From Planctomycetota bacterium (GTDB taxonomy: Bacteria > Planctomycetota > UBA1135 > GCA-002686595), in contig JADJQU010000009.1 in the NCBI GenBank assembly GCA_016712565.1, forward strand, positions 124,001 through 188,000: a DNA stretch of 64,000 nucleotides. The letters run 5' to 3'. How positions within the stretch are numbered: position 1 is the first letter of the stretch; every line of letters begins with the position of its first letter. Below, one piece after another: positions 48,035 to 56,266 of this stretch. The notes below the pieces were generated by a model. The model searched no databases. It worked only from the letters and a program-made list of their open reading frames with translations, and was not told the origin of the DNA. The translations under genes and the position numbers were made by a program.

Positions 48035-49516
48035 TCAGGCGGAGACGTTGGTCAGGTATTGCTGTTGGGATTGAAGCGCGGCCATCGTGCGCTCGAGCGC
48101 CGCGAAGCGCGCTTCCATGGAGGCCTGGAAGCGTTCCAGCCGGAACTCGCGGTCTTCGATCTGCTTGTCGTAGAGCTTGATGCGCGCGTTGATGGCGTCC
48201 GCGCGGGCATCGAACAGGCCCTTGCTGGTGTTGCCCGCGGTGTCGGTGTAGCCCTTGACCACGCGATCGATGGCGCGCACGAGCTTGTCCGCGAGCCCCG
48301 AATCCAGCGTGTTGTCGATGTAGTAGCCCGGCGTTCCGATGGCCGCGCCGCCGTTGTCGAACCCGTCCGTGTCCACGAACAGGTCGGAGAACTTGGACAG
48401 GTCGGCATCGAGCTTGGCCGTCAGCTTGGAGTCGTTGATCACCAGGGTGCCGTCCTTCTGCAGGTCGATGCCCAAGAGCTTCAGGGTGCCGAAGCCCGCC
48501 GTGTCGCCGCTGATCTGGGTGGCCGTGGCGCCGAAGAGTTCTGCGCGGATCGTGCGCTCGATGGTGCGCAGCGAGCTGTCTCCGAACAGAGGCCCGCCGG
48601 CGCCCTTCTCCTCGCTGTAGGTGTTCTGGTCGTGGATGAACCCCATGACCTTGTTGAAGGCGTCGACGAAGTCCTTGAGCTTGGTCTTGATGGCCTCCTT
48701 GTCCGGCTCGACCGTGAACGTGGTCGAGGTCAGGGGGTCGGCCGTCAAGGCGGAGATCGACACGCCGGTGATCACGTCGGAGAAGTCGTTCGTGGACCTG
48801 GTGACGGTCAAGCCGTCGATCAGCGCCACGGCGTTGTTGCCCACGGTCAGGTTGTTGGCGCTTTGGGCCACGCCCGCCGGGGAGGGCCCCGTGGCGTCGA
48901 TGGTCAGGGCCGTGATCGAGGAGCTGATGCCGCTGATGCGCAGGTCCTCGCCGGTGGAGTGGCCGCTCAGCACGAGCTGCCAGGACGGGTTGGTGGTCGT
49001 GCCGGAGTTGACGACGCTGGCCGAGACCTTGCCCGTGGCCGCGGTGTTGATCGCCGCCGCGACGTCGTTGAGGCTCGAGGCCGCCGCGGTCACGGTGGCG
49101 TTGTAGACCACGCCCTCGTAGGTGAAGCTGACGCCCTCTCCGTCCGCCAGGGCCAGGTTCGTGGTCGCATCGGCGACGCCGTTGAAGGCCCAACGGTCGC
49201 TGCTGGCCAGCTGATTGACGGTGATCGTGTGGGAGCCGGCGATGGCGCTGCTCGCGGCCTTGAAGCTCGCGGTGGTGGCGTTGCCCGCGGTCACGTTGAA
49301 GGCCAGGAACTCCGCGGGCGTCGAAAGCGACTTGGCCTTCGTCTTGAGCGTGTCCACGAGCCCCTTCAGCGTCGACATCAAGTCGAGCTTCTTCTTGTCG
49401 TCGGTCTTCTTCGTCTCGAGCGCGTCGATGGGGAAGCGCTCAACGCGCACCAAGGCCTCGATGATCGCAGCCGTGTCGAGTCCGCTTCCCAGTCCGCCGA
49501 TTGAAATTCCAGCCAT
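48035..49516 (-). CDS. fliD: flagellar filament cap protein FliD
   Basis: A 493-residue protein starting MAGISIGGLGSGLDTAAII, the hallmark of FliD N-termini. Following helices (VRVERFPIDALETKKTDDKK) and the C-terminal coiled region (ARIKLYDKQIEDREFRLERF, then ARFAALERTMAALQSQQQYL) form the leg domains, with beta-rich head domains between about 75 and 330. FliD caps the filament and helps flagellin fold into it. The ATG at 49516 has AAGGA seven bases upstream. It precedes fliS and the fliT-position gene. Confidence 0.95.
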   Translation of the reverse strand: MAGISIGGLGSGLDTAAIIEALVRVERFPIDALETKKTDDKKKLDLMSTLKGLVDTLKTKAKSLSTPAEFLAFNVTAGNATTASFKAASSAIAGSHTITVNQLASSDRWAFNGVADATTNLALADGEGVSFTYEGVVYNATVTAAASSLNDVAAAINTAATGKVSASVVNSGTTTNPSWQLVLSGHSTGEDLRISGISSSITALTIDATGPSPAGVAQSANNLTVGNNAVALIDGLTVTRSTNDFSDVITGVSISALTADPLTSTTFTVEPDKEAIKTKLKDFVDAFNKVMGFIHDQNTYSEEKGAGGPLFGDSSLRTIERTIRAELFGATATQISGDTAGFGTLKLLGIDLQKDGTLVINDSKLTAKLDADLSKFSDLFVDTDGFDNGGAAIGTPGYYIDNTLDSGLADKLVRAIDRVVKGYTDTAGNTSKGLFDARADAINARIKLYDKQIEDREFRLERFQASMEARFAALERTMAALQSQQQYLTNVSA

Positions 49517-49554
49517 AGGTGATCCTTGCAGGCAGGGGCCTGCTCCGGTGTTGG

Positions 49555-49581
49555 TTATCGACCGGCCCCATGCCCCGCGTG
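49555..49581 (-). promoter_or_regulatory. possible sigma-28 promoter of fliD
   Basis: On the minus strand, GTCGATAA at 49562-49555 matches the sigma-28 -10 consensus GCCGATAA at seven of eight positions. The spot 15 bases upstream (CACG) does not match the TAAA -35 element. The site lies about 40 bases before the fliD start, a sensible distance, but the poor -35 keeps confidence low. Confidence 0.4.
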
Positions 49582-49730
49582 AGCCGGAGGGGACGATCCG
49601 AACGGGTGAGGCCGGAGCCCCGTGGCGGTCCCGCCGGGCTGTCCGCCGTGGAGCCGGGCGCCCCCCCCATCGGGGGCCGGAGCAGGGCCCGGGATCGGCG
49701 GAGAAGGGAATGCACGCCGCGAACTTCCTT

Positions 49731-49772
49731 CCTGGAAAAGAAGACGGGGACCCGCGAAGGCGGGTCCCCGTC
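49731..49772 (-). terminator. intrinsic terminator of flagellin gene 1
   Basis: A perfect 13-base-pair stem (GACGGGGACCCGC with GCGGGTCCCCGTC) around a four-base loop, followed on the minus strand by the T-rich run TTCTTTTCC. It lies about 40 bases after the stop of the flagellin gene at 49811-50629. It isolates flagellin transcription from fliD. Confidence 0.92.
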
Positions 49773-49810
49773 GTGCCGGTCGGGCCCAAGGGCCCGTCCT
49801 GGGCTCAGAA

Positions 49811-50629
49811 CTAGCGCAGCAAGGACAGCGCCAGTTGCGGCTGCATGTTGGCCTGGCTCAGCACGGAGACCGCGGCCTGTTGCAGGATGTTGTTGCGGGT
49901 CATGTCGGCGGTCTCGTAGGCCACGTCCACGTCGCGGATGCGGCTTTCGGAGGCGGCCAGGTTCTCACGGGCCGTGGCGATCGAGGCGATCGCGCTGTTC
50001 ATGCGGTTCGTGCCCGCACCGAGCACACCGCGGCCGGTCGAAACGTCGTCGATCGCCGTGTCCAGGGCCGCCAGCGCCGTGTTGGCGTTGGCAACCGAGG
50101 TCACGTCGAGGGCGGCGATGGCCAGCGTGGCGGCGGTCGCGTCCGCCATCGTCAGCGTCACCGTCTCGGTGGCGTTCGCGCCGACTTGGATGTCGATCGT
50201 CGCGTTGGTGCCGTCGAGCAGGGCGATGCCGTTGAAGGTGGACTGGGTGGCGATCCGGTCGATTTCCGCCGACAGTTCCTGGAATTCCGTGTCCAGGGTC
50301 GTGCGGTCGGTGGCGTTGAGCGTGCCGTTGGCCGACTGGACCGCGAGCTCGCGCATGCGGTTCAGGTTGTTGCTGACTTCCTGCAGCGCGCCTTCCGCGG
50401 TCTGCGTCAGGGAGACGCCGTCCTGGGCGTTGCGCCAGGCGGCGCCGAAGGAACGGACTTGCGCGCGCATGCGCTCGCTGATGCCGAGGCCGGCGGCGTC
50501 GTCGCTCGCCGAGGCGATGCGCAGGCCGCTCGACAGGCGCGAGAAGTTCCCGCTCAGGCGCGACGACACGCTGGCGAGGTTCCGCTGCGCCGTCATGGAG
50601 GCGATGTTCGTGTTGACTCGAAGACCCAT
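49811..50629 (-). CDS. flagellin 1
   Basis: A 272-residue flagellin with conserved terminal helices: MGLRVNTNIASMTAQRNLAS, LSSGLRIASASDDAAGLGIS at the N-terminus, and VAYETADMTRNNILQQAAVS, LSQANMQPQLALSLLR at the C-terminus. The central variable part (about residues 135-190) is short and Thr/Ala-rich (TIDIQVGANATETVTLTMAD), so the filament surface domain is minimal. ATG at 50629 has TAGGAA seven bases upstream. It is very similar to flagellin 2. The symbol fliC is avoided because two copies exist. Confidence 0.96.
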   Translation of the reverse strand: MGLRVNTNIASMTAQRNLASVSSRLSGNFSRLSSGLRIASASDDAAGLGISERMRAQVRSFGAAWRNAQDGVSLTQTAEGALQEVSNNLNRMRELAVQSANGTLNATDRTTLDTEFQELSAEIDRIATQSTFNGIALLDGTNATIDIQVGANATETVTLTMADATAATLAIAALDVTSVANANTALAALDTAIDDVSTGRGVLGAGTNRMNSAIASIATARENLAASESRIRDVDVAYETADMTRNNILQQAAVSVLSQANMQPQLALSLLR

Positions 50630-51565
50630 GTGCTGATTCCTACTTGGCTGATGTGTGTCTGGAGGGAAGCCTCGCCCAGTGTCCGTACGACCTAGTCAGC
50701 GAAGCTGGGTTCTCACCACTTGGCGGCACTCGCGGGAGAGTCGCTGCGGGGAGGTCCCCGTTCGCGCTGCGCACCGACCCTCGCGGGCCGGAGTTCAACC
50801 TCGAACGTGAACGGGGACCACATCGGAAAGGTCTCACCCCTCTTCTGGAGACGACTTCCTGGAAATCGGAATTTCCTTGGGCGTCGGAGCCGGAAACCAG
50901 GAAGCTTTTTCGATGGGGCCCCGGGTCGTGCGGAGACCTCCGCGAAGCCCAGCACCGCCAAGCCGCCTGGCCGGTCCATCCCGCGTCTGCTCACCCTGCG
51001 GCGTGACAGTCCGATCCTCTTGGAATTCGTCGCGCCATCCGTTCCGCTGCGCGAAGGCCTCGTGCGTCACCGCGCGGACGCTGCGGTCCGACGGTCGCGG
51101 GAACCCGTGCCGGCTCGCGTGAGGCCGGAGAACGCTTGCTTCGCGGGCCCGAGCGCGTTTCCCTGGGCGCTTCACATCGCCCGTCGACAGGCAGAGGGCC
51201 CATGCCTTTCTGCGGCGCAGGCCCCTCACGGTCGCCGCGCGTTCCTTCGAGCGAGCCGGGGCCGCGGGCGCGACGGCCGGAACCCGCCCGGGCCCGTTCA
51301 CCACCGCTCGTCGCGCGCCCGCGACGACAGGCTGTGCCGGATGCAGGCAATCCCGACGGCATCCGAACATCGCCGGCCCCCGCGCGGGCCACCTCGCCCT
51401 TCGGGCCCGCGGCCGCAGCCGGGCCCGATGCGGGACCCGCGACGGGCAGCCAACCACCTCTGCTCCGGCCGCCAGGCCTCCTCCCGTGCCCCAGTCCGTC
51501 GCTACCCGCTCGGTCGCCGCCCGTGGGGCTGGGGCCGATCCGCGGCCCTCGGTGGCAGCATCCCC
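50630..51565. other. long noncoding region between flagellin genes
   Basis: Over 900 bases separate flagellin 1 from the terminator of flagellin 2. No frame shows a plausible start with ribosome site, a domain or flagellin remnants. It should hold the flagellin 1 promoter; a full sigma-28 or sigma-54 consensus was not found, only partial matches near 50,820-50,870. A leader RNA or small RNA is possible but not supported by any recognised structure. Confidence 0.5.
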
Positions 51566-51606
51566 AAAGAAGAAGGCCCCGCACGGATCACTCCGTTCGG
51601 GGCCTT
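51566..51606 (-). terminator. intrinsic terminator of flagellin gene 2
   Basis: A nine-base stem (AAGGCCCCG with CGGGGCCTT) continued by an inner stem (ACGGA with TCCGT) around a four-base loop. On the minus strand it is followed by TTCTTCTTT. It lies about 30 bases after the stop codon of flagellin 2. Confidence 0.92.
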
Positions 51607-51634
51607 GTGGCGCTCGGTGAGAGCGCGGAGGGGA

Positions 51635-52456
51635 TTACTGGCGCAGCAAGGACAGGGCGAGCTGCGGCTGCATGTTGGCCTGGCTCAAGACCGAGACCGA
51701 GGCCTGCTGCAGGATCGAGTTGCGGGTCATGTCGGCGGTCTCGTAGGCCACGTCCACGTCGCGGATGCGGCTCTCGGCGGCGGCGAGGTTCTCGCGGGCC
51801 GTGGAGATCGAGGCGATCGCGCTGGTCATGCGGTTCTGGCCCGCCCCGAGCACGCCGCGGGCGGTCGAGATGTCGTCCACCGCCGTGTCCAGGGCGGTCA
51901 GGGCCGTGTTGGCGTTGCCAACGGAGGTCACGTCGAGGAGATCGACGCCCAGCGTCGCGGCGGTCGCGTCGGCCATGTTGACCGTGATCACGTCGGTGGC
52001 GTTGATGCCGACCTGGATGTCGACCGTGGCCGTCGTGCCGTCGAGCAGGTTGATGCCGTTGAAGGTCACCTGGGTGGCGATGCGGTCGATTTCGGCGATC
52101 AGCTCCTGGAACTCGGCGTCGAGCGTGAGGCGGTCGGTCGCGTTCAGGGTGCCGTTGGCGGACTGAACCGCCAGCTCGCGCATCCGGGAGAGGTTGTTGC
52201 TGACTTCCTGCAGCGCACCCTCGGCGCTCTGCGTCATCGACACGCCGTCCTGGGCGTTGCGGCCGGCGACCATGAAGGAGCGGATGGCGGAACGCATGCG
52301 CTCGCTGATGCCGAGGCCGGCGGCGTCGTCGCTGGCCGAAGCGATCCGCAACCCGCTCGACAGGCGCGAGTAGTTGCCGCTCAGGCGCGTGGACACCGAA
52401 GCCAGGTTGCGCTGCGCGGTCATCGAGGCGATGTTCGTGTTGACTCGCAAACCCAT
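51635..52456 (-). CDS. flagellin 2
   Basis: A 273-residue flagellin, nearly the same length as flagellin 1 and very similar to it along the terminal regions (MGLRVNTNIASMTAQRNLAS; NMQPQLALSLLRQ at the end). Differences cluster in the middle: VSTRLSGNYSRL against VSSRLSGNFSRL, and IDIQVG-type segments with VDIQVGINATDVITVNMADA. ATG at 52456 has AAGGA eight bases upstream. A sigma-28 promoter lies about 130 bases upstream. The two genes may form a mixed filament or be expressed differently. Confidence 0.96.
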   Translation of the reverse strand: MGLRVNTNIASMTAQRNLASVSTRLSGNYSRLSSGLRIASASDDAAGLGISERMRSAIRSFMVAGRNAQDGVSMTQSAEGALQEVSNNLSRMRELAVQSANGTLNATDRLTLDAEFQELIAEIDRIATQVTFNGINLLDGTTATVDIQVGINATDVITVNMADATAATLGVDLLDVTSVGNANTALTALDTAVDDISTARGVLGAGQNRMTSAIASISTARENLAAAESRIRDVDVAYETADMTRNSILQQASVSVLSQANMQPQLALSLLRQ

Positions 52457-52584
52457 GATGCTAATCCTTCGATCTTGGTTGGTTGTACGGTGCTGGACCT
52501 GCGCGGCCGCCCGTGGTCTTTGATCCCCTCTGCTGGAGCGCGGACCTCGCGGTCACAGTCACGCCACCACCTGAGTTGCCTGGG

Positions 52585-52611
52585 TTGTCGGAGGAACCGC
52601 GGCGGACTTTA
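52585..52611 (-). promoter_or_regulatory. sigma-28 (FliA) promoter of flagellin 2
   Basis: On the minus strand TAAA, a 15-base spacer and TCCGACAA fit the FliA consensus TAAA-N15-GCCGATAA with a full -35 and six of eight -10 positions. The start of transcription would leave a leader of about 120 bases before the flagellin ATG. FliA itself is encoded at 2013-2732. Confidence 0.75.
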
Positions 52612-52803
52612 GGCCCCTTGATTTCTCCGACCTGAAACCCACCGGGGGACGGGGGGGACGGCGGACGGGGGCCGGGGCCGGTGAACAGGGGGGACGCCGC
52701 TGCCCCCTCCCCCGGGGGCCTTCCCTCCAGGCCGGCTGCCCGGGGCAGGCCCCAACGGGGGCCCCGCGCCCGGGGGCTCATTAAAGGAAGAGCGGGAGGC
52801 CGG

Positions 52804-53853
52804 GTGCTTCTCCTGCGCGCCGAGTGGGAAGCCGAGTCCCGGCCGACACCGACGAAACTTCAGGGTTCGGAGCTTTCTTCCGATGGGGAGGCCGTGTCGG
52901 ACTCCGCGAAGCTTCTGCGTGCCTGCCCCGGGCTCTCCGAGCTCGTGATGCGCATCGACCGCGTCGCCCTGGCCGCGCGCACGACCGTGCTGATCCAGGG
53001 GGAGTCGGGCGCGGGCAAGGAACTGGTCGCGCGGGCGATCCACGAACTTTCGTCGCGCCGCGGCGGACCCTTCGTGGCCCTCAACTGCGCCGCGCTGACC
53101 GAGGGACTGCTGGAGGCGGAGCTTTTCGGCTACGGACCCGGCGCCTTCACGGGGGGCGACCCCCGCGGTCGGACCGGTCTGCTGGAAGCGGCCGAGGGCG
53201 GAACCCTGGTGTTCGACGAGATCGGCGAGCTGGCCCCGGCCCTGCAGGCCAAGCTGCTGCGGGCGCTGCAGGAGCGCGCCTACCGCCGGGTGGGCGAGAC
53301 CCTCGAACGGCCCTTCGACGTGCGCATCGTGGCCGCGACCCACCGGGATCTGGCCCGGGAGGTGGCCCAGGGGCGCTTCCGGGAGGACCTCTTCTACCGG
53401 CTCAACGTGCTTTCCCTGGGTGTGCCGCCCTTGCGGGCGCGCACCGAGGACGTGTTGCCCCTGGCGCGGCGCTTCCTGGCCCGGGCGGCGGCGGAATTCG
53501 GGACTGGGGCGCGGGAGCTGTCCGGCGCGGCCCTCGCGGCCCTCGAGCGCCACCCCTGGCCCGGCAACGTCCGCGAGCTGGAGCACGCCGTGCAGCGGGC
53601 GGCCCTGCTGTCGAACGGCCCCACGATCGAACCCGCCCACCTGGAACTGGGTCCGACGGCCCCCGGGGGCGCACCGCTGGCCCAGGTGGACGTGCTGCCG
53701 CTGGGGGACCGTTCCCTGCGCGCGGTGGAGCAGACCCTGATCCGCCGGGTGCTGGAAGAGTCCTCGGGAAACCGCTCGCGGGCCGCGAGCGTGCTCGGGA
53801 TCAACCGCACGACCCTCTACGCCAAGCTCAAGGCCTACGGCATCGCGAGCTGA
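52804..53853 (+). CDS. sigma-54-dependent activator without receiver domain
   Basis: A 349-residue protein from the GTG at 52804, which has GGGAGG four bases upstream. A 40-residue N-terminus is followed by a complete AAA+ domain: Walker A GESGAGKE at 66-73, the sigma-54 contact loop GAFTGG at 113-118 (the usual motif is GAFTGA), Walker B GGTLVFDEIGEL, and the arginine-finger region REDLFYRLNVL. A Fis-type helix-turn-helix ends the protein (NRSRAASVLGINRTTLYAKL). With no receiver or sensor domain, it may be constitutively active or controlled by another protein, like some flagellar master regulators (FleQ-like). It lies between the flagellins and the large flagellar operon. Confidence 0.9.
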   Translation: MLLLRAEWEAESRPTPTKLQGSELSSDGEAVSDSAKLLRACPGLSELVMRIDRVALAARTTVLIQGESGAGKELVARAIHELSSRRGGPFVALNCAALTEGLLEAELFGYGPGAFTGGDPRGRTGLLEAAEGGTLVFDEIGELAPALQAKLLRALQERAYRRVGETLERPFDVRIVAATHRDLAREVAQGRFREDLFYRLNVLSLGVPPLRARTEDVLPLARRFLARAAAEFGTGARELSGAALAALERHPWPGNVRELEHAVQRAALLSNGPTIEPAHLELGPTAPGGAPLAQVDVLPLGDRSLRAVEQTLIRRVLEESSGNRSRAASVLGINRTTLYAKLKAYGIAS

Positions 53854-53935
53854 TTCGTCCTGGACCTGGGAAGAAAGTGCGCGCCGCAGGGCCGCCGCCC
53901 GCAAGGGATTCCCGGCAGGGGCCGACAAGGGCGCT

Positions 53936-53950
53936 TGGCCGGAAGTTTGC
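53936..53950 (+). promoter_or_regulatory. probable sigma-54 promoter of the flgB-fliG operon
   Basis: TGGCCGGAAGTTTGC keeps the essential GG and GC dinucleotides ten bases apart and the TTGC of the -12 element; the -24 element TGGCCG differs from TGGCAC at two positions. It lies about 55 bases before the first gene of the operon at 54007. Regulation by the sigma-54 activators in this window is likely. Confidence 0.65.
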
Positions 53951-54006
53951 GCGAACGAGACCGACGACACGCCACCCGCACCACGAACGCCACGAGGAAC
54001 CTGGAC

Positions 54007-54660
54007 ATGCAAACGACCCCCCAAGAAGCCCAGGCCCGGACCTTCGGGCAGCCCGAGCTCGGTCTGACCATGACGCAGATCCTCAAGAACCCTCTGGCGG
54101 CGTTGCGCGCCAGCATGGAGAGCCTCGCCAAGGACCTGCCCGCGGACGATCCGCGGTCCGAACACGTCCGATCCGCCCTGGGCGAAGTCCTGCGGCTCTC
54201 GCGGGGCGTCCAGGACCTGGTGGACTACGCCGCGCCGCGGGACATCAAGCCGCTGGTCTGCTCCAGCGACGAGCTCCTGTTCAGCACCCTGCGCATGCTG
54301 CCCGATCCGCTGCGCAACCGCGTGCGCCTGGCCCGCCCCACCGAGGCGCAGAATCTTCGCGTCGACGGGCCCCAGTTGTGCATCGCGCTGCGGCACCTGG
54401 CCGAGTACGCCCTGGCGACGACGCGCGGCGAGGTGCTGCTGGGTGCCCGCGAAGAACTGGGCGCCGTGCTCTTCACCCTGACCGGCGAAGCCTCGCCCGA
54501 GGCGGCCGCGGGGTCCCTGCACATCGACCTGAGCCTGCACCTGGCCGGCCGCGACATCCCGCGCATGGGAGGCACGCTGACGCTTCAGCGCTCGGCCCGC
54601 GGCGCCACCTGCATCCAAGTGGCCTTTCCGGCCCACGCCGGCGGAGCGACGCGCCCTTGA
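54007..54660 (+). CDS. degenerate histidine-kinase-like protein, first gene of flagellar operon
   Basis: A 217-residue protein from the ATG at 54007, with GAGGAA seven bases upstream. Residues 20-80 form a DHp-like hairpin, TMTQILKNPLAALRASMESL, in which the expected HELRNPL is QILKNPL: the phospho-accepting His is replaced by Gln24. The rest (about 90-215) is the outline of a HATPase fold, but the N-box and G-box glycines are not clear. It therefore probably does not autophosphorylate. It could be a scaffold or inhibitor binding the kinase FlgS-like protein coded five genes on. Confidence 0.75.
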   Translation: MQTTPQEAQARTFGQPELGLTMTQILKNPLAALRASMESLAKDLPADDPRSEHVRSALGEVLRLSRGVQDLVDYAAPRDIKPLVCSSDELLFSTLRMLPDPLRNRVRLARPTEAQNLRVDGPQLCIALRHLAEYALATTRGEVLLGAREELGAVLFTLTGEASPEAAAGSLHIDLSLHLAGRDIPRMGGTLTLQRSARGATCIQVAFPAHAGGATRP

Positions 54661-54674
54661 AGACCGAATCGACC

Positions 54675-55286
54675 ATGACCACCCGCTGGTGCGCCGAGGG
54701 CCCCGCGGATCTCGAGGGCGCGGCCCAGGCGGTGCGCGGACTGCTCGCGCTGCTGCTCGTTCAGGGCTTCGCCCCGGCGGCCCGGGCCCGGGTCGGCACG
54801 GCCGTGGCCGAGGTCCTGGAGAACGTCGTCCGGCATGCCTACCCCGATCCGTTCCGTGACGAGGGGACCTTTCGACTGGAGGCGCGCGTCGAGGGCCCGC
54901 GCCTGTGGGTCGAGATCTCGGACGAGGGCGTCGGGTTCGACGCCACTCGCTTCGGCGAACGCTCGAAACTCGATCCGGCCCGCTCGGGGCTCGCCCGCGC
55001 GCGCGCGCTGGCCGAGGGCCTCGGCGTCGCCAGCCGCCCGGATCGCGGCTCGACGGTGATGCTCGAATTCACCGCATCCAGCGCCGTGTTCGGCGACGAG
55101 CGCGGCATCGACCTGTCGGAGAACGACTTCCTGGAGCCCGCCCTGGCGCGTCGCCTGCTGGAGCAGGTGCGCGAAGGATCCGACGGCAGGGGATTCCAGC
55201 TCTCTCCCGCGCTGGCCGTGTGCGTCGGACGACTGCTCTCCGCCCCGCGCGCGGCTTCCACTCTCCTGGCGAACACGGGGCAATGA
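54675..55286 (+). CDS. RsbW/SpoIIAB-like GHKL ATPase
   Basis: A 203-residue protein. Residues about 10-135 match the HATPase_c_2 domain of serine-kinase anti-sigma factors: ARVGTAVAEVLENVVRHAYP (N-box with Glu and Asn), VEISDEGVGFDA (G1 box) and SGLARARALAEGLGVAS (G2). The C-terminal 65 residues (DLSENDFLEPALARRLLEQV) are specific to this protein. RsbW-type proteins bind and phosphorylate anti-anti-sigma proteins, but no STAS-domain partner is in the window. The ATG at 54675 is 14 bases after the previous stop, and the stop overlaps the next start. Confidence 0.8.
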   Translation: MTTRWCAEGPADLEGAAQAVRGLLALLLVQGFAPAARARVGTAVAEVLENVVRHAYPDPFRDEGTFRLEARVEGPRLWVEISDEGVGFDATRFGERSKLDPARSGLARARALAEGLGVASRPDRGSTVMLEFTASSAVFGDERGIDLSENDFLEPALARRLLEQVREGSDGRGFQLSPALAVCVGRLLSAPRAASTLLANTGQ

Positions 55287-56266
55287 CCATGGCCGGCGAC
55301 GACTCGCAACTCGACGAGAACGAGGACCTGTTCAACTTCGACGCCCTCGACCAGGCGACGCCGGGGTCGGGCCCGGGTTCCGCCAAGGCACAGGCCGCTC
55401 CGGCGCCCGCGCCGCCCTCCGCCGACAAGGCCATGTCGCGCGGCCACGGGGCCTCGGCCCGCCCCGTCGACCAGGAGGCGCCCAAGGCGAAGTCCGCGGC
55501 GAGCGCCGCCCCCTCGCGGAGCGCGCCCCAGAAGCCCGTCGACGACCACGGACCGATCCCGGCCACGCCCCGCTCGGCGCGGGCGGCCGCGCGCGCAAAC
55601 CGGGGCGCCGCTCCGGTGGAAGTGGCCCGACCGGGCGCCGTGGAGCTGGCCGAGGGCCCCCGCACCCGGGCCGCGGAGTCCGGCGAGCGCGTCCGGGACA
55701 CAGCCTCGCGGGCGTCGAACACGAAACACCGGCCGCGGGCGCTGAGCCAGATCCTGCTCGCCTGCGCCGTGCTCGGCAATCTGGCCCTGGTGGGCGTTGT
55801 CTGGCGCTCCATGAAGGACATGAGCGCCGCCCTGGTGCGCGACGAAGCGCCCGCGACTCGCTCCACCGGCCACGACGAGGAGCACCTCGTCGCCCCGCCC
55901 AAGCACGCCTCCCCAGACGCTCCGGTGAGGCGCGCGCCCGAGATCGAGCCCATCGGATCCGCGGAACCCCACGGGACGGCCCCCGATCCCCAGGAGGGCG
56001 AACTCGCCCTGGAGACCGCCGCCGAGGAGATCCGCCTCGGCGAATTCGAACGGGCCCGGGCACGGCTCTACTCGCTGCTTTCGGTGCTCGACCGTTTCGC
56101 CCCGACCGAGCGCTCGGGGCTCGCCTCCCGTGCCCAGGTGCTGGTGGCGGACTCCTACCGGGCACAGGCCGACGCGCTGGAACGCCAAGTGGCGGGCTTC
56201 GTGCCCGCCGACGGAAGCCCGCCGCCCGCCGCGCCGGATCTCCCCCACAAGGAGCAGCACCTGTGA
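55283..56266 (+). CDS. bitopic membrane protein of the flagellar operon
   Basis: A 327-residue protein. An acidic N-terminus (DENEDLFNFDALDQATPG) and a long Pro/Ala-rich cytoplasmic region lead to a membrane helix at about residues 155-175 (ILLACAVLGNLALVGVVW). The periplasmic part ends in a helical hairpin (ETAAEEIRLGEFERARARLY, then SLLSVLDRFAPTERSGLASR) that looks like one or two TPRs. It is coupled by 4-base overlaps to both neighbours. A link between cytoplasmic regulators and the periplasm is possible. No family was recognised. Confidence 0.72.
   Translation: MTMAGDDSQLDENEDLFNFDALDQATPGSGPGSAKAQAAPAPAPPSADKAMSRGHGASARPVDQEAPKAKSAASAAPSRSAPQKPVDDHGPIPATPRSARAAARANRGAAPVEVARPGAVELAEGPRTRAAESGERVRDTASRASNTKHRPRALSQILLACAVLGNLALVGVVWRSMKDMSAALVRDEAPATRSTGHDEEHLVAPPKHASPDAPVRRAPEIEPIGSAEPHGTAPDPQEGELALETAAEEIRLGEFERARARLYSLLSVLDRFAPTERSGLASRAQVLVADSYRAQADALERQVAGFVPADGSPPPAAPDLPHKEQHL

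Noticed and set aside
50815..50845. Possible sigma-28 promoter for flagellin 1
   Set aside because: Minus-strand TCCGATGT with AGAA 15 bases upstream matches too few consensus positions to be called.
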